54,470 nt of DNA from Hyphococcus sp. (GTDB lineage: Bacteria > Pseudomonadota > Alphaproteobacteria > Caulobacterales > Parvularculaceae). The notes beneath the pieces were generated by a model that did no database searches, was not told where the DNA came from, and saw only the letters and a program-made list of their open reading frames with translations. Positions 27,899 to 37,602 of this stretch are shown here, in pieces. The stretch covers positions 1 through 54,470 of the forward strand of contig JAJFGA010000015.1 in NCBI GenBank assembly GCA_021776375.1. Reading direction: 5' to 3'. A program made the translations under genes and the position numbers. Position 1 is the stretch's first letter. Every line of letters begins with the position of its first letter.

Positions 27899-29212
27899 TT
27901 ATTCCGACGGACGCGTTTCCATTTGCGTATAATCGCGTTGCGGCGCGCCAGTGTAAATCTGGCGTGGACGGCCTATTTTTTGGTTCGGATCGACGATCAT
28001 CTCCGACCATTGCGCGATCCAGCCGACAGTGCGCGCGAGCGCGAACAGAACCGTGAACATATCGGTCGGGAAGCCGAGCGCGCGTAGAGTGATGCCGGAA
28101 TAAAAGTCGATATTCGGATAAAGCTTTTTCGCAACGAAATATTCGTCCTCAAGCGCGATCCGCTCCAACTCCATCGCCACTTGCAATAATGGCTCGTCAC
28201 GAATGCCGAGCGCGTCAAGGACTTCGTGGCAGGCTGTGCGCATGACTTTGGCGCGCGGGTCATAGTTTTTATAGACCCGGTGGCCAAAGCCCATCAGCCG
28301 GAACGGGTCGTCCTTGTCTTTGGCGCGGGCGATAAATTCCGGAATACGGTCAACCGTGCCGATTTCCTCCAGCATATTCAACGCCGCCTCATTGGCGCCG
28401 CCATGGGCCGGCCCCCATAACGAGGCGATGCCGGCGGCGATGCATGCAAACGGGTTGGCGCCGGAAGAACCAGCAAGCCGCACCGTTGAGGTTGAGGCGT
28501 TTTGCTCATGATCCATATGCAGGATGAAAATCTTGTCGAGCGCGTCGCATAAGACCGGATTGCACTCGTACTCCTCACTGGAAACTGCAAAACACATGCG
28601 CATGAAGTTCGAGGTGTAGTCGAGGTCGTTGCGAGGGAAGACGAAAGTCTGACCGATTGAATATTTATACGCCATCGCCGCAATCGTCGGCATTTTGGCG
28701 ATCATCCGGTGGCTGGCGACCAGGCGTTGTTTCGGATCTGTGATGTCGGTGGAGTCATGGTAGAAAGCCGACAAAGCGCCCACCACGCCAACCATAATCG
28801 CCATCGGGTGCGCATCGCGCCGAAACCCATTATAGAAGTTCTTCAGTTGCTCATGCACCATGGTGTGCATGGTGATCGAGTTTTCAAACCATTTGAGCTT
28901 TTCCGGGTTCGGCAATTCGCCATTTAACAATAGATAAGCGGTCTCGATAAAATCAGAGTTCTCTGCAAGCTGATCGATTGGATAGCCGCGATAGAGCAAG
29001 ACGCCCTCGTCGCCATCGATAAAGGTGATTTTAGACTCGCAACTCGCTGTGGAGGTGAAACCCGGATCGAACGTAAAGGCGCCGGTTTCTTTGTAGAGGC
29101 TGCGGATGTCGAAAACATCGGGTCCGTGGGCCGCCTTATAGACGGGAAACTCGACGGTCTGGTTATTTTGCGTGAGGGAGACCGTTCGGGAGGTTTTCAG
29201 ATCGCTTTTCAT
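27899..29212 (-). CDS. gltA: Citrate synthase
   Basis: A 437-residue protein starting at ATG 29212, with AAAAAGG eight bases before it. An in-frame ATG at 29245 would add 11 basic residues and has no good ribosome site. It condenses oxaloacetate and acetyl-CoA, the entry step of the TCA cycle. It is the type II (hexameric, NADH-sensitive) form by its N-terminal region [25 protein letters not shown]. Catalytic His residues are in [13 protein letters not shown] (HEQN) and [14 protein letters not shown], and the Asp lies in PNIDFYSG. gltX lies upstream on the same strand with an 84-bp gap. Confidence 0.97.
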   Translation of the reverse strand: MKSDLKTSRTVSLTQNNQTVEFPVYKAAHGPDVFDIRSLYKETGAFTFDPGFTSTASCESKITFIDGDEGVLLYRGYPIDQLAENSDFIETAYLLLNGELPNPEKLKWFENSITMHTMVHEQLKNFYNGFRRDAHPMAIMVGVVGALSAFYHDSTDITDPKQRLVASHRMIAKMPTIAAMAYKYSIGQTFVFPRNDLDYTSNFMRMCFAVSSEEYECNPVLCDALDKIFILHMDHEQNASTSTVRLAGSSGANPFACIAAGIASLWGPAHGGANEAALNMLEEIGTVDRIPEFIARAKDKDDPFRLMGFGHRVYKNYDPRAKVMRTACHEVLDALGIRDEPLLQVAMELERIALEDEYFVAKKLYPNIDFYSGITLRALGFPTDMFTVLFALARTVGWIAQWSEMIVDPNQKIGRPRQIYTGAPQRDYTQMETRPSE

Positions 29213-29296
29213 CAAATCAGCCTTTTTATTTTTGCGGCGCGTCATTTATGTTGCAGCGCATTATACGGCAATATTTCGGCTATTCCAGCGTCACTG

Positions 29297-30700
29297 TCAG
29301 TGAATTTGGTCGCCAATACGCGCCAGCGACTCATCGCGCCCGAGGCTATATAACACCTCGCCAATGGAAGGCGAAGGCCGCCCGGCAGTGAGGGCGGCGC
29401 GGAGCGGCGCACCGATGGCCCCAAAGCCGATATCTTTTGCGGCAGCCAGGGTTTGCAGCCGCTGCTCCAGCGCTTCTGGCGTTAACCATAACGCCTCCTC
29501 GCTCAAGATCTCTTTGATCTGTTTGAGCATCTCCACAGCGCCGTCTTTTCGCAACGGCTTAGCCGCTTTGCCCTCAACCGCGAAAGGGCGGACGAGAAAC
29601 AGGAACTCGCTCGCCGAGACAATGTCGGCGAGCGTTGCACAGCGCGTTTTCAAAAAGGGCGCAGCACGCTCCAGTTGGGCGGTATTTTCTGTACCAAGAT
29701 CAATGTCGGCTTTTTCGAGGAAGGGGATAGACAGGCGCACAAATTCTATGTCGTCGAGCGCGGCCATATAATGCGCGTTGATATGGTTGAGTTTATCGAG
29801 GTCGAGCCTTGCCGGCGCCTTATTGACGCCCGCAAGATCAAACCACTCCAGCGCCTTGTCACGCGGGATGATTTCGTCATCCCCATGGGACCAGCCGAGC
29901 CGAATGAGGTAATTGGCGAGCCCGTCGGCGAGATACCCCATATCGCGGTAAGCCTCGACGCCGAGAGCGCCGTGGCGTTTGGAAAGCTTTGCGCCATCGC
30001 CGCCATGGATCAACGGCACATGTGCGAAAACCGGCGCCGGCCAACCGAGCGCGTCGTATATCTGTTTTTGGCGTGCGGCATTATTGAGGTGATCGTCGCC
30101 ACGGATAATGTGTGTGACGGCCATATCATGATCGTCGACGACCACCGCCAGATTATAGGTCGGATCGCCATTACTTCTTAAGATAATGAGATCGTCGAGG
30201 GCGGAATTTGGAAACGAAACATCGCCTTGGACAGCGTCTTTAATGATGGTAGCGCCCTCGCGCGGCGCCAGAAAGCGGATCGCGAACGGCGCGCCTTCGG
30301 GCGCGGCGGCGCGATCGCGATCGCGCCAGGGGCTTTCAAAGCGTACGCCGTCGTCGCGGGCTTTGTCACGTGCGGCGTCAAGCTCCTCCGGCGTCAGATA
30401 ACAGCGATAGGCTTTCGCCTCAGCGAGAAGCTGACCCGCGATTTCAATATGGCGGTCGCGACGCGAAAACTGCGATACGGGATCGTCATCCCAGTCAATT
30501 CCGAGCCAGGCGAGCCCATCCAAGATAGCCTCGACCGCCGCTTGCGTGTGGCGCGCACGGTCAGTGTCTTCTATGCGTAACAAAAATTTGCCGCCGCGCC
30601 CGCGCGCATAAAGCCAGTTGAACAGCGCCGTGCGGGCGCCGCCAATATGTAGGTAGCCGGTCGGCGAGGGGGCAAAGCGAGTGACGGGGACTTGCGGCAT
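29297..30700 (-). CDS. gltX: Glutamyl-tRNA synthetase
   Basis: A 467-residue class I synthetase that charges tRNA-Glu; such enzymes may also charge tRNA-Gln in bacteria that use an amidotransferase. The HIGH motif is YLHIGGARTALFNWLYARG near residue 15. The KMSKS motif is KLSKRHGALGVE. Other hallmarks are FLLRIEDTDRARH, GDPTYNLAVVVDDHDM and VTHIIRGDDHL. The size matches the family. Gene order comEC-gltX-gltA beside lexA is common in alphaproteobacteria. Confidence 0.96.
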   Translation of the reverse strand: MPQVPVTRFAPSPTGYLHIGGARTALFNWLYARGRGGKFLLRIEDTDRARHTQAAVEAILDGLAWLGIDWDDDPVSQFSRRDRHIEIAGQLLAEAKAYRCYLTPEELDAARDKARDDGVRFESPWRDRDRAAAPEGAPFAIRFLAPREGATIIKDAVQGDVSFPNSALDDLIILRSNGDPTYNLAVVVDDHDMAVTHIIRGDDHLNNAARQKQIYDALGWPAPVFAHVPLIHGGDGAKLSKRHGALGVEAYRDMGYLADGLANYLIRLGWSHGDDEIIPRDKALEWFDLAGVNKAPARLDLDKLNHINAHYMAALDDIEFVRLSIPFLEKADIDLGTENTAQLERAAPFLKTRCATLADIVSASEFLFLVRPFAVEGKAAKPLRKDGAVEMLKQIKEILSEEALWLTPEALEQRLQTLAAAKDIGFGAIGAPLRAALTAGRPSPSIGEVLYSLGRDESLARIGDQIH

Positions 30701-30821
30701 GGCTTGCAGACCAGCTCCGATTGCTATGAGATGATGAGAATCAAGGTTCCGTGCGGCGTTGTTAGCACATCCATCTAACCGGCGCCTATGTTTCCATGCC
30801 CTTTCCCCATGCCAATTTCCT

Positions 30822-32978
30822 ATGACCGTTAGAGCTGTAGAACAGTTTGCCGATCCGGATATCAGTCCCGGCGTGTTGCGGCGCGCCTATCGCCGTTTGG
30901 CCTATCTTGTTCCGGAGCGAGTCAGCGCGTGGATCAGGGCGGACCTTGAACCGATTGGGGTTTGGGCGCCGGTCGCTATTGGCGCCGGGGCGGGTATTTA
31001 TTTCGGGCTGAAAACCGAGCCGCATGCAGCGCTCGCCGCCGGGCTTTTGCTTGGGGCATTGGGGTTAGCGATTTTTGCGCATAGGCTTCGCAGTCCGGGC
31101 GGTAAGATATTTGTGGGGCTGGTCCTGGCAGCACTCGGCTTTGCGGCGGCGGACTGGCGCACGGCGCAGGTTGCAGCGCCCATGCTTGATCGCGAACTTA
31201 GCATACGGTCTGTGACGGGCGAGCTGATCAGTGTTGAAGACCGTGTGCGGATGCGGCGTATGGTGGTTGTCCTGCATGCGATTGACGGGGTGAGCGAGGA
31301 AGACTTGCCGGCGCGGGCGCGCATCAGCTGGCGCGGCGGGGAGTTTAACGCCGCGCCCGGCGATATTATCCGCATGCGCGCCGGTCTCGGCCCGCCGCCG
31401 GCGCCAGCCGCGCCCGGATCGTTCAATTTTTCGCGCCAGCTATATTTCCAACAGATCGGCGCAGTCGGGTTCTCAGTGAGCCCGCCGCAAGTCATCGCTA
31501 AAGCAGAATCGGGATGGGGCGGAACGTTCCGTACGCAAATCGAGCGCGTTCGCGCCAAACTGCTGCACAGGATAACCGATGCGGCGCCAGGGGAAGGGGG
31601 CGCCATTGTCGCCGCCATCGTCACCGGCAAGCGTGACGCCATCACCCCGCGGTCCAGGGGCGCGCTGCGTGATGCTGGCTTGGCGCATATGCTGGCGATT
31701 TCCGGGATGCATATGGGCATCGCAACGGGTTTGATTTTTTTTGTAGTGCGTTTTGGCCTGGCGACGATAGAGCCGCTGGCGCTGCATTATCCGATCAAAA
31801 AATGGGCGGCGTCTGCGGCGCTGTTATCGGGTTTTATCTACCTGATCTTGTCCGGCGGCGGATGGTCGGCGCGGCGCGCCTTCATCACCGCGGCGATTAT
31901 GTTTGCGGCCATTTTGGTTGATCGGCGGGCATTGTCGCTCAGAAATGTCGCCATTGCCGCCGCCATCATATTGTTGACAACGCCTGAGGCGCTGTTCCAC
32001 CCGGGCTTTCAAATGTCGTTTGCGGCCGTCACCGCTTTGATCGCCGGTTATGAATGGTTTGGCCGCAGCGCCGATCCGGATCGCAGCTTTTCGGTCATGG
32101 CGCGGGCAAGGCGATATTTGATCGCGCTTGGCGCCACCGACACGATTGCGGCGGTCGCGACGGCGCCGTTTGCGCTTTATCATTTCAACCGCGTTGCGCT
32201 TTATTCACTGCCAGCCAATGTTCTGGCGATGCCGCTATTGGGCTTCTGGGTGATTCCGGCGGCCATAGTGGCGCTGATGCTCACACCTTTTGGGTTTGAT
32301 GCATGGGCGTGGCGCATTTCAGCGCAAGGCGTAGAGGCGATGTTGGCGATTGCAACAGAGGTCTCCAGCTGGCGCGGCGCGGTATCCTTTACCTGGCAAT
32401 GGCCGCCCGGTGCGTTGCTGGTGATGACCACTGGCGGTTTGTGGTTCTGTCTGGCGCGTTCGCCGTTGCGGCTGGCCGGCATCGCGGCGATCCCTTTGAC
32501 GGCTCTGATTGTCGCCGCCGCGGCGCCGCCGCAAGTTTTTGTCGCTGCATCGGGTTTGAATGCCGGCGTGGTATTGCCGGACGATGACCAGATGGCCGTC
32601 TTCAGCACCCGCCGCGACCGGTTTTCAGCATCCGTCTGGGGGGAGGCTGCGGGTTTTGATCGCGACGATGCAAAGCCGCTGGCGATGGATGAGATTGGCG
32701 TCTGCGATGCGCGCGGCTGCGTTTTAACAATCAAGGCAACGGTTGCATCGTTTATTTCAGATCGTCGCGCACTTGGCGAAGATTGCGCGCGCGCGGATCT
32801 TGTGGTGGCGTTCTTTCCGGTCAGCGCTGCCGATTGGCGGCGTTGTGATGCGGTTCTTATCGATCGTCGCTCAGTATGGCGGCGCGGCGCCCATGCGGTG
32901 TGGCTGAAGCCCAACGGTGCGATCAAGATCACGACTGTCGCAGGTCAATCCGGCCATCGTCCATGGACGGGGGATTAG
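30822..32978 (+). CDS. comEC: ComEC/Rec2-family membrane protein lacking a metallo-beta-lactamase domain
   Basis: A 718-residue protein if it starts at ATG 30822 (MTVRAVEQFADPD). Other in-frame starts lie upstream to 30759, and none has a clear ribosome site. The N-terminal part is DUF4131-like (LISVEDR, RARISWRGG, GDIIRMRAGLGPP), followed by the competence channel domain with LRDAGLAHMLAISGMHMG and SARRAFITA, and many transmembrane helices. Role in transformable bacteria: passage of single-stranded DNA through the inner membrane. The C-terminal 170 residues resemble the end of the family but contain no HxHxDH metal motif, so no nuclease domain is intact. The gene diverges from gltX. Confidence 0.88.
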   Translation: MTVRAVEQFADPDISPGVLRRAYRRLAYLVPERVSAWIRADLEPIGVWAPVAIGAGAGIYFGLKTEPHAALAAGLLLGALGLAIFAHRLRSPGGKIFVGLVLAALGFAAADWRTAQVAAPMLDRELSIRSVTGELISVEDRVRMRRMVVVLHAIDGVSEEDLPARARISWRGGEFNAAPGDIIRMRAGLGPPPAPAAPGSFNFSRQLYFQQIGAVGFSVSPPQVIAKAESGWGGTFRTQIERVRAKLLHRITDAAPGEGGAIVAAIVTGKRDAITPRSRGALRDAGLAHMLAISGMHMGIATGLIFFVVRFGLATIEPLALHYPIKKWAASAALLSGFIYLILSGGGWSARRAFITAAIMFAAILVDRRALSLRNVAIAAAIILLTTPEALFHPGFQMSFAAVTALIAGYEWFGRSADPDRSFSVMARARRYLIALGATDTIAAVATAPFALYHFNRVALYSLPANVLAMPLLGFWVIPAAIVALMLTPFGFDAWAWRISAQGVEAMLAIATEVSSWRGAVSFTWQWPPGALLVMTTGGLWFCLARSPLRLAGIAAIPLTALIVAAAAPPQVFVAASGLNAGVVLPDDDQMAVFSTRRDRFSASVWGEAAGFDRDDAKPLAMDEIGVCDARGCVLTIKATVASFISDRRALGEDCARADLVVAFFPVSAADWRRCDAVLIDRRSVWRRGAHAVWLKPNGAIKITTVAGQSGHRPWTGD

Positions 32979-33014
32979 TAACGCCGGGCAATAAACCTGA
33001 GCCAAACACTAACT

Positions 33015-33074
33015 TTCCGCTCATTCCCGCGAAAGCGGGGTGAGCGGGGTGGTGGATTTGGGCCTGAATCTGAA
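33015..33074 (+). repeat. Dispersed hairpin repeat, copy 2
   Basis: Same architecture as 27818-27876: CCGCTCA...TGAGCGG outer stem, CCCGC/GCGGG inner stem, then the tail ggtggatttgggcctgaatctgaa. The loop is GAAA, the reverse complement of the TTTC loop of copy 1, although the tails point the same way. It lies between the convergent ends of comEC and lexA, again at a gene-end junction. Confidence 0.85.
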
Positions 33075-33089
33075 CAGGCGCGCGATGCG

Positions 33090-33797
33090 TCAGTAACGTC
33101 GCATCAGTGCGACCAGCTTGCCCTGAACCGAAACCCGGTCCGGGCCATAGATGCGGGTTTCATAGGACGGGTTGGCGGCTTCCAGCGCAATCGAGGCGCC
33201 TTTTTTGCGCAACCGTTTCAGGGTCGCTTCTTCCTCGTCAACCAGCGCGACCACGACATCGCCGCTGGAGGCGTCGTCACAGCGTTTGATGATCGCCATG
33301 TCGCCATTGTGAATGCCGGCGTTGATCATCGACTCACCCTGGACTTCAAGAATGTAGTGCTCGCCAGAGCCCATCAGCGCACCGGGCGCGGGAATGCGAT
33401 CAACCTCGTGCTGGATTGCTTCAATCGGCGTGCCGGCGGCGATACGGCCGAGCACCGGCAATTCGGTCATGCCTTGCTGGCTGGGGGTTGCGACTGGCGC
33501 GCGTCGGGCCTGGTTTTTGAAATTGCCGGCGACGACGGATGGCGAGAATCGCGGCGCCTGAGGCGTGTTTACGGCCGCCATTTCGTCGGGCAGGCGAACA
33601 ACTTCCAGCGCCCGGGCGCGATTGGGCAAGCGGCGAATAAACTCGCGCTCCTCAAGGGCGGTAATCAGCCGGTGTATGCCGGATTTGGACCGCAGTCCAA
33701 GCGCGTCCTTCATTTCATCAAAGGATGGCGACACGCCGGTCTCACTGATCCGGTCATTGATGTATAACAGCAGCTCATGTTGTTTCTTCGTAAGCAT
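33090..33797 (-). CDS. lexA: SOS-response repressor LexA
   Basis: A 235-residue protein. Two ATG codons lie in tandem; AGGAG is five bases before the second (33797), which I prefer. The N-terminal winged helix reads [15 protein letters not shown]...[22 protein letters not shown] flexible linker follows, and the self-cleavage Ala-Gly lies in [10 protein letters not shown]. The catalytic Ser is in [13 protein letters not shown] and the Lys in [11 protein letters not shown]. It represses SOS genes until RecA filaments trigger cleavage. An operator (33905-33919) lies about 110 bp upstream, so it should be autoregulated. The longer linker is typical of alphaproteobacterial LexA. Confidence 0.97.
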   Translation of the reverse strand: MLTKKQHELLLYINDRISETGVSPSFDEMKDALGLRSKSGIHRLITALEEREFIRRLPNRARALEVVRLPDEMAAVNTPQAPRFSPSVVAGNFKNQARRAPVATPSQQGMTELPVLGRIAAGTPIEAIQHEVDRIPAPGALMGSGEHYILEVQGESMINAGIHNGDMAIIKRCDDASSGDVVVALVDEEEATLKRLRKKGASIALEAANPSYETRIYGPDRVSVQGKLVALMRRY

Positions 33798-33904
33798 CAT
33801 CTCTCCTGGGCAGAGTAGTCTCTCCTTGGTCGTTGTATTTGCTAAGCCCTCAACCTAAGGCTGTTTCCACCGCCGAAACGACAGAAGAACAAAACAACAA
33901 CGAT

Positions 33905-33919
33905 GTTCTATGCATGTTC
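33905..33919. promoter_or_regulatory. LexA operator (SOS box) upstream of lexA
   Basis: The sequence GTTC-TATGCAT-GTTC is a perfect match to the alphaproteobacterial LexA site GTTC-N7-GTTC. It stands 108 bases upstream of the chosen lexA start and 49 bases from the trpC stop codon. It most likely serves autoregulation of lexA. Confidence 0.85.
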
Positions 33920-33967
33920 TTATTGGGCGTCAATAGTGACCAATTTGGGCCAGGTTGTGCGCTTATC

Positions 33968-34762
33968 TTAGGCGACCGCGGGCGGTGTTAGTAACGCCCG
34001 GGTCGCTGCTTCTACATCAACCTGACGCATTAGGCTTTCACCGACCAAAAACGCCTGCGCGCCGTAACCGCGTAGCGTAACCAGGTCCTGGTGCGTAGAA
34101 ATACCGCTTTCGCTGACCAGAACGGCGCTGCGCGGCGCGGTAGCGCAAAGCTCAGATGTTACCTGAAGTGAAGTCTCAAATGTATTTAGGTTGCGGTTAT
34201 TTATGCCGATTAAGTTTGCATTAAGGTTAATCGCGCGATCCACCTCAGCGCGGTTATGCGTTTCAACTAGCACATCGAGCGTTGATTCGCGCGCTGTTTC
34301 GTAGAGCTCGCCAGCCTGTACATCAGACAAACAAGCCATAATCAGGAGGATGCAGTCTGCGCCCCAGGCCCGCGATTCGACGATCTGATAGGGATCAATC
34401 ATGAAATCCTTGCGCAGGACCGGCAACGAACAGGCGCCGCGCGCGGCTTTGAGGAAATCGGGTGAACCCTGAAAACTCGGTCCGTCGGTTAACACGGAGA
34501 GGCATGTCGCGCCGCCAGCGGCGTAGGCGCGCGCATGGTCGGCGGGATTGAAATCCGGCCGGATCAGCCCTTTGGACGGGCTGGCCTTTTTAATCTCTGC
34601 AATCAGCGCAAATCCGTCAGCCGCCTTTTTGGCCAGCGCATTGCGAAACCCGCGCGGTCTAGCCTCATTGGCAAGTGTCTCCAGCGCGCCAATCGGTGCG
34701 TTCGCCTTCGCGGCGGAGACCTCCTTGCGCTTGTAGGCGATGATATCGTCGAGAATACTCAT
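33968..34762 (-). CDS. trpC: Indole-3-glycerol phosphate synthase
   Basis: A 264-residue TIM-barrel enzyme that closes the indole ring in tryptophan synthesis. Markers are [20 protein letters not shown] (catalytic Lys), [27 protein letters not shown] and VSESGIST. It is not fused to PRAI. It is last in trpG-trpD-trpC; its start overlaps the trpD stop by four bases. Confidence 0.97.
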   Translation of the reverse strand: MSILDDIIAYKRKEVSAAKANAPIGALETLANEARPRGFRNALAKKAADGFALIAEIKKASPSKGLIRPDFNPADHARAYAAGGATCLSVLTDGPSFQGSPDFLKAARGACSLPVLRKDFMIDPYQIVESRAWGADCILLIMACLSDVQAGELYETARESTLDVLVETHNRAEVDRAINLNANLIGINNRNLNTFETSLQVTSELCATAPRSAVLVSESGISTHQDLVTLRGYGAQAFLVGESLMRQVDVEAATRALLTPPAVA

Positions 34763-35778
34763 GCCGGCCCGTTTGACAGTGCGACAAGCTTTGCCAGCGC
34801 GGCTTTGGCGGCGCCATCGTCAATGGCGCGTTCCGCCAGCCTTGCAGCATCGCTCAAGTTTTGCGCTTTGCCGGCGACGATCAAGGCGCCGGCGGCGTTG
34901 AGGACGGCGATGTCGCGATACGCGCCGCTGGCGCCATCCAGAAGACGTGTGAGCGCTGCGGCGTTCTTGATCGGGTCACCGCCTTGCAAGTCCGCCATGG
35001 TAGCGCGGGCAAGCCCCGCGTCTTCTGGCGTAACTTCAAATTCCTCGACCGCGCCATTGCGCAACGCCGCCACATAAGTCGGCCCGGTGGTGGTCATTTC
35101 ATCAAGACCGTCCCCGCCATGCACCACCCAGGCGGCTTCAACGCCAAGCCGGGGCAGGGTTTGCGCAATCGGGCCAATGAGATCGCGGGCAAACACGCCC
35201 ATCAGCTGTCGCTTGGCGCCGGCCGGGTTTGAGAGCGGGCCGAGCACATTAAACAAGGTGCGCACGCCCAATGCCTTGCGCGCCGCCGCCGCGTTGCCCG
35301 CCGCCTTATGATGGAGCGGCGCAAACATGAAACCCACCTTGGCTTCATGGATGCAGCGGGAAATCAAATCCGGCCCGATCTCCAGCTTGACGCCGAGGGC
35401 GGCCAAAACTTCCGATGAGCCGGATTTAGAGGACGCCGCCTTGTTGCCATGCTTGGCGACAGGTACGCCGCAGCCGGCGACAATGAGCGCGGTCGCGGTT
35501 GAGATATTGTAGGTGCCGGCGCCGTCGCCGCCTGTGCCGCAAGTATCGATGGCGCCCTCCGGCGCATCGACCCGCAGCGCCATGGCGCGCATCGCTTCTG
35601 CCGCGGCGGTGATTTCCGCAACCGTCTCGCCGCGGGTGCGTAGAGCGGTGAGGAAGCCGGCAATTTCAATATCACTCGCCGCACCGGAAAGTATGGCGTC
35701 CATGGCGGCGCGCATCTCTTCCGGGGCCAGCGGCGTACCGGAGACCGCCAGCGCCAGGAATTGTGTAAACCCGCTCAT
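34759..35778 (-). CDS. trpD: Anthranilate phosphoribosyltransferase
   Basis: A 339-residue enzyme that transfers phosphoribose from PRPP to anthranilate. The PRPP motif is [34 protein letters not shown] and [11 protein letters not shown] follow, and [12 protein letters not shown] is the distal marker. It overlaps trpG and trpC by four bases at each end (ATGA), so the three are translated in step. Confidence 0.97.
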   Translation of the reverse strand: MSGFTQFLALAVSGTPLAPEEMRAAMDAILSGAASDIEIAGFLTALRTRGETVAEITAAAEAMRAMALRVDAPEGAIDTCGTGGDGAGTYNISTATALIVAGCGVPVAKHGNKAASSKSGSSEVLAALGVKLEIGPDLISRCIHEAKVGFMFAPLHHKAAGNAAAARKALGVRTLFNVLGPLSNPAGAKRQLMGVFARDLIGPIAQTLPRLGVEAAWVVHGGDGLDEMTTTGPTYVAALRNGAVEEFEVTPEDAGLARATMADLQGGDPIKNAAALTRLLDGASGAYRDIAVLNAAGALIVAGKAQNLSDAARLAERAIDDGAAKAALAKLVALSNGPA

Positions 35779-36356
35779 CGCATCGCCAGTGTGATGAAGT
35801 TCGCGAAAATCTCAGGCCCATACTCAGAGGCGATACTCTCGGGGTGAAACTGAACCCCGACGATCGGCAGGGTCTTATGAACCACCGCCATGACCTCATT
35901 GTCATCCTCAGCAGACGCTGCCGCGACCAGATCCGCCGGCAGGCTTGCGCGCTCGGCAACCAGCGAATGATAGCGCGTCGCCGTAAAAGGCGAGGGCAGC
36001 CCCTCAAACAAAGCGCGGCCATCGTGGCGGATGTTGCAGGTCTTGCCATGCATCAAATGCTCGGCCCGGACGATGCGTCCGCCGAAATGCTGGACGATGG
36101 CCTGCATGCCGAGACAGACGCCGAAAACCGGTTTGCGGGCCGCCGCCGCTGCGCCAATGAGATCAAGACAAATGCCGGCCTCGTTCGGGGTGCGCGGGCC
36201 GGGCGAGATGACGATGGCCTTGGCGTCGGCGTTAACCGCTTCTTCGGCGCTGAGGACGTCATTGCGCCGCACCACAACCTCTTCACCCGTAGCGCCGCCA
36301 ACCAGATGTACGAGGTTGTGGGTGAAGCTGTCATAATTATCGATCAGCAAAATCAT
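35775..36356 (-). CDS. trpG: Anthranilate synthase glutamine amidotransferase subunit
   Basis: A 193-residue class I glutaminase starting at ATG 36356 (MILLIDNYDSFTHNL). The frame continues upstream but lacks family similarity there. It hydrolyses glutamine and passes ammonia to TrpE. The catalytic triad is Cys in FGVCLGMQ, then His and Glu in GVQFHPESI. The oxyanion segment is SPGPRTPNEAG. Its partner trpE is not adjacent but about 3.2 kb away on the same strand, separated by two unrelated genes. It may also serve folate synthesis (PabA role). Confidence 0.95.
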   Translation of the reverse strand: MILLIDNYDSFTHNLVHLVGGATGEEVVVRRNDVLSAEEAVNADAKAIVISPGPRTPNEAGICLDLIGAAAAARKPVFGVCLGMQAIVQHFGGRIVRAEHLMHGKTCNIRHDGRALFEGLPSPFTATRYHSLVAERASLPADLVAAASAEDDNEVMAVVHKTLPIVGVQFHPESIASEYGPEIFANFITLAMR

Positions 36357-36467
36357 CGAAATTCCGAGAATCAGCGAATGTAGAAGATTGGCAGGTTTTA
36401 ACGCCGCCGCGCGAGGGTGCAAGCGGCCGGGCGCGTATGGGCGGGCTACTGACGGGCATTTGATCGA

Positions 36468-37523
36468 TTGAAATACGCGCGAGAACATAACTTCAAGGCG
36501 GCAAAGCCCGCCATCAGGTGGCCCCGCAGCCCCAATGCCGGGTTGATCGCCTCTGTCGTGATCGCTCTTACAGGCGTCTTGATTGGCGCGATTTCGGCCT
36601 ATGTCAGCGAGCTTGGCGCGGTGGCGAGCGCTGCAAAAACCTCCGCCCTCAACGCCCCGCTGCGCGACGACCGGCTTTTCGATATGGCCTATCATGCGCG
36701 CGCGAAAATCGTCCGGCAGGTTCTAGAAAGTGCAGATTGGTCCGCGCCCAATCTAGAACGCCTGGCGCCGCCGCAGAAGACCCTGCCGACAACCCCAACC
36801 GGCCAGAAGCCGAAAATCATCATTATTTTTGACGATATGGGCATTGATAAGCACGCCTATGAGAACACGGTCGCGCTGCCGGGCCCTTTGACCTTGTCAT
36901 TCTTGCCGTATGCGAATGATGTTGATCAGCTAGCCGCTGCCGCGCGCAAGGCAGGGCGCACGGTGATGTTGCATTTGCCGATGGAGCCGGAGGGCGAGGC
37001 TGACCCTGGGCCAGTGGCGTTAACGTCAACGATGACCGGTGTGGCGTTTCTGGATGCGCTAATGTGGAATCTTGAACGCTTTGACGGCTATGTTGCGGTC
37101 AACAACCATATGGGATCAAAGCTGACCACTGACGAGGCGGCGATGAAAACCGTGCTTGCCTATTTGAAGCAGGAGGGGGTGTTCTTTTTAGACAGCGTGA
37201 CCACAGGCGACACAAAAGTGCGCAGCGCGGCCGCCCGGGTTGGCGTTGATGTGTTCTCGCGCGATGTCTTTCTAGACGCCGAGGCTGGCGACAAGCCCGC
37301 CATCAGAAAACAACTCCGCCTTGTTGAACGGATCGCAAGACAGACCGGATACGCCGTTGCGATTTGTCACCCCCGCAAGGAAACGCTCGAAGTGTTGGGC
37401 CCATGGTTGACCTCCGCTCCAGAACGCGGCTTTGAGCTGGCGTCGGTGACGGAGCTGGTGGACATCAGGCGGCGAGAAAAATTGCGTGCGATTGCGACCA
37501 TGGCGCCGGCACTGCGTTTGTAG
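36468..37523 (+). CDS. Divergent polysaccharide deacetylase family protein (YibQ-like)
   Basis: A 351-residue protein starting at TTG 36468. The next in-frame ATG lies past the membrane helix, so the TTG is favoured although its ribosome site is weak. A basic N-terminus and one membrane helix (SVVIALTGVLIGAISAY) precede a periplasmic domain. The domain matches the divergent polysaccharide deacetylase group (DUF610): KIIIIFDDMGIDKHAY (metal Asp pair), LHLPMEPEG, VNNHMGSKLTTDE, FFLDSVTTGDTK and ICHPRKETL. Likely role: cell-envelope glycan processing, substrate unknown. In many genomes this family sits beside peptidoglycan-hydrolase activators or C-terminal proteases; neither is here. It diverges from trpG. 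Confidence 0.85.
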   Translation: MKYAREHNFKAAKPAIRWPRSPNAGLIASVVIALTGVLIGAISAYVSELGAVASAAKTSALNAPLRDDRLFDMAYHARAKIVRQVLESADWSAPNLERLAPPQKTLPTTPTGQKPKIIIIFDDMGIDKHAYENTVALPGPLTLSFLPYANDVDQLAAAARKAGRTVMLHLPMEPEGEADPGPVALTSTMTGVAFLDALMWNLERFDGYVAVNNHMGSKLTTDEAAMKTVLAYLKQEGVFFLDSVTTGDTKVRSAAARVGVDVFSRDVFLDAEAGDKPAIRKQLRLVERIARQTGYAVAICHPRKETLEVLGPWLTSAPERGFELASVTELVDIRRREKLRAIATMAPALRL

Positions 37524-37549
37524 CTGTAATGTCGCAGTCAGTATCACGC

Positions 37550-37581
37550 AAAAAAATGGGCGCAGCATGATGCTGCGCCCA
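37550..37581 (-). terminator. Intrinsic terminator of the DUF885 gene
   Basis: A perfect 12-bp stem TGGGCGCAGCAT/ATGCTGCGCCCA with a one-base centre (37557-37581) is followed on the minus strand by a T run (A7 at 37550-37556 on plus). It lies 21 bases past the DUF885 stop. It also separates that gene from the convergent deacetylase-like gene. Confidence 0.9.
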
Positions 37582-37602
37582 AAGTCGTAACAGGTGAGAA
37601 GA

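Noticed and set aside
36357..36467. Possible tryptophan attenuator upstream of trpG
   Set aside because: No short frame with neighbouring Trp codons and no terminator hairpin were found.
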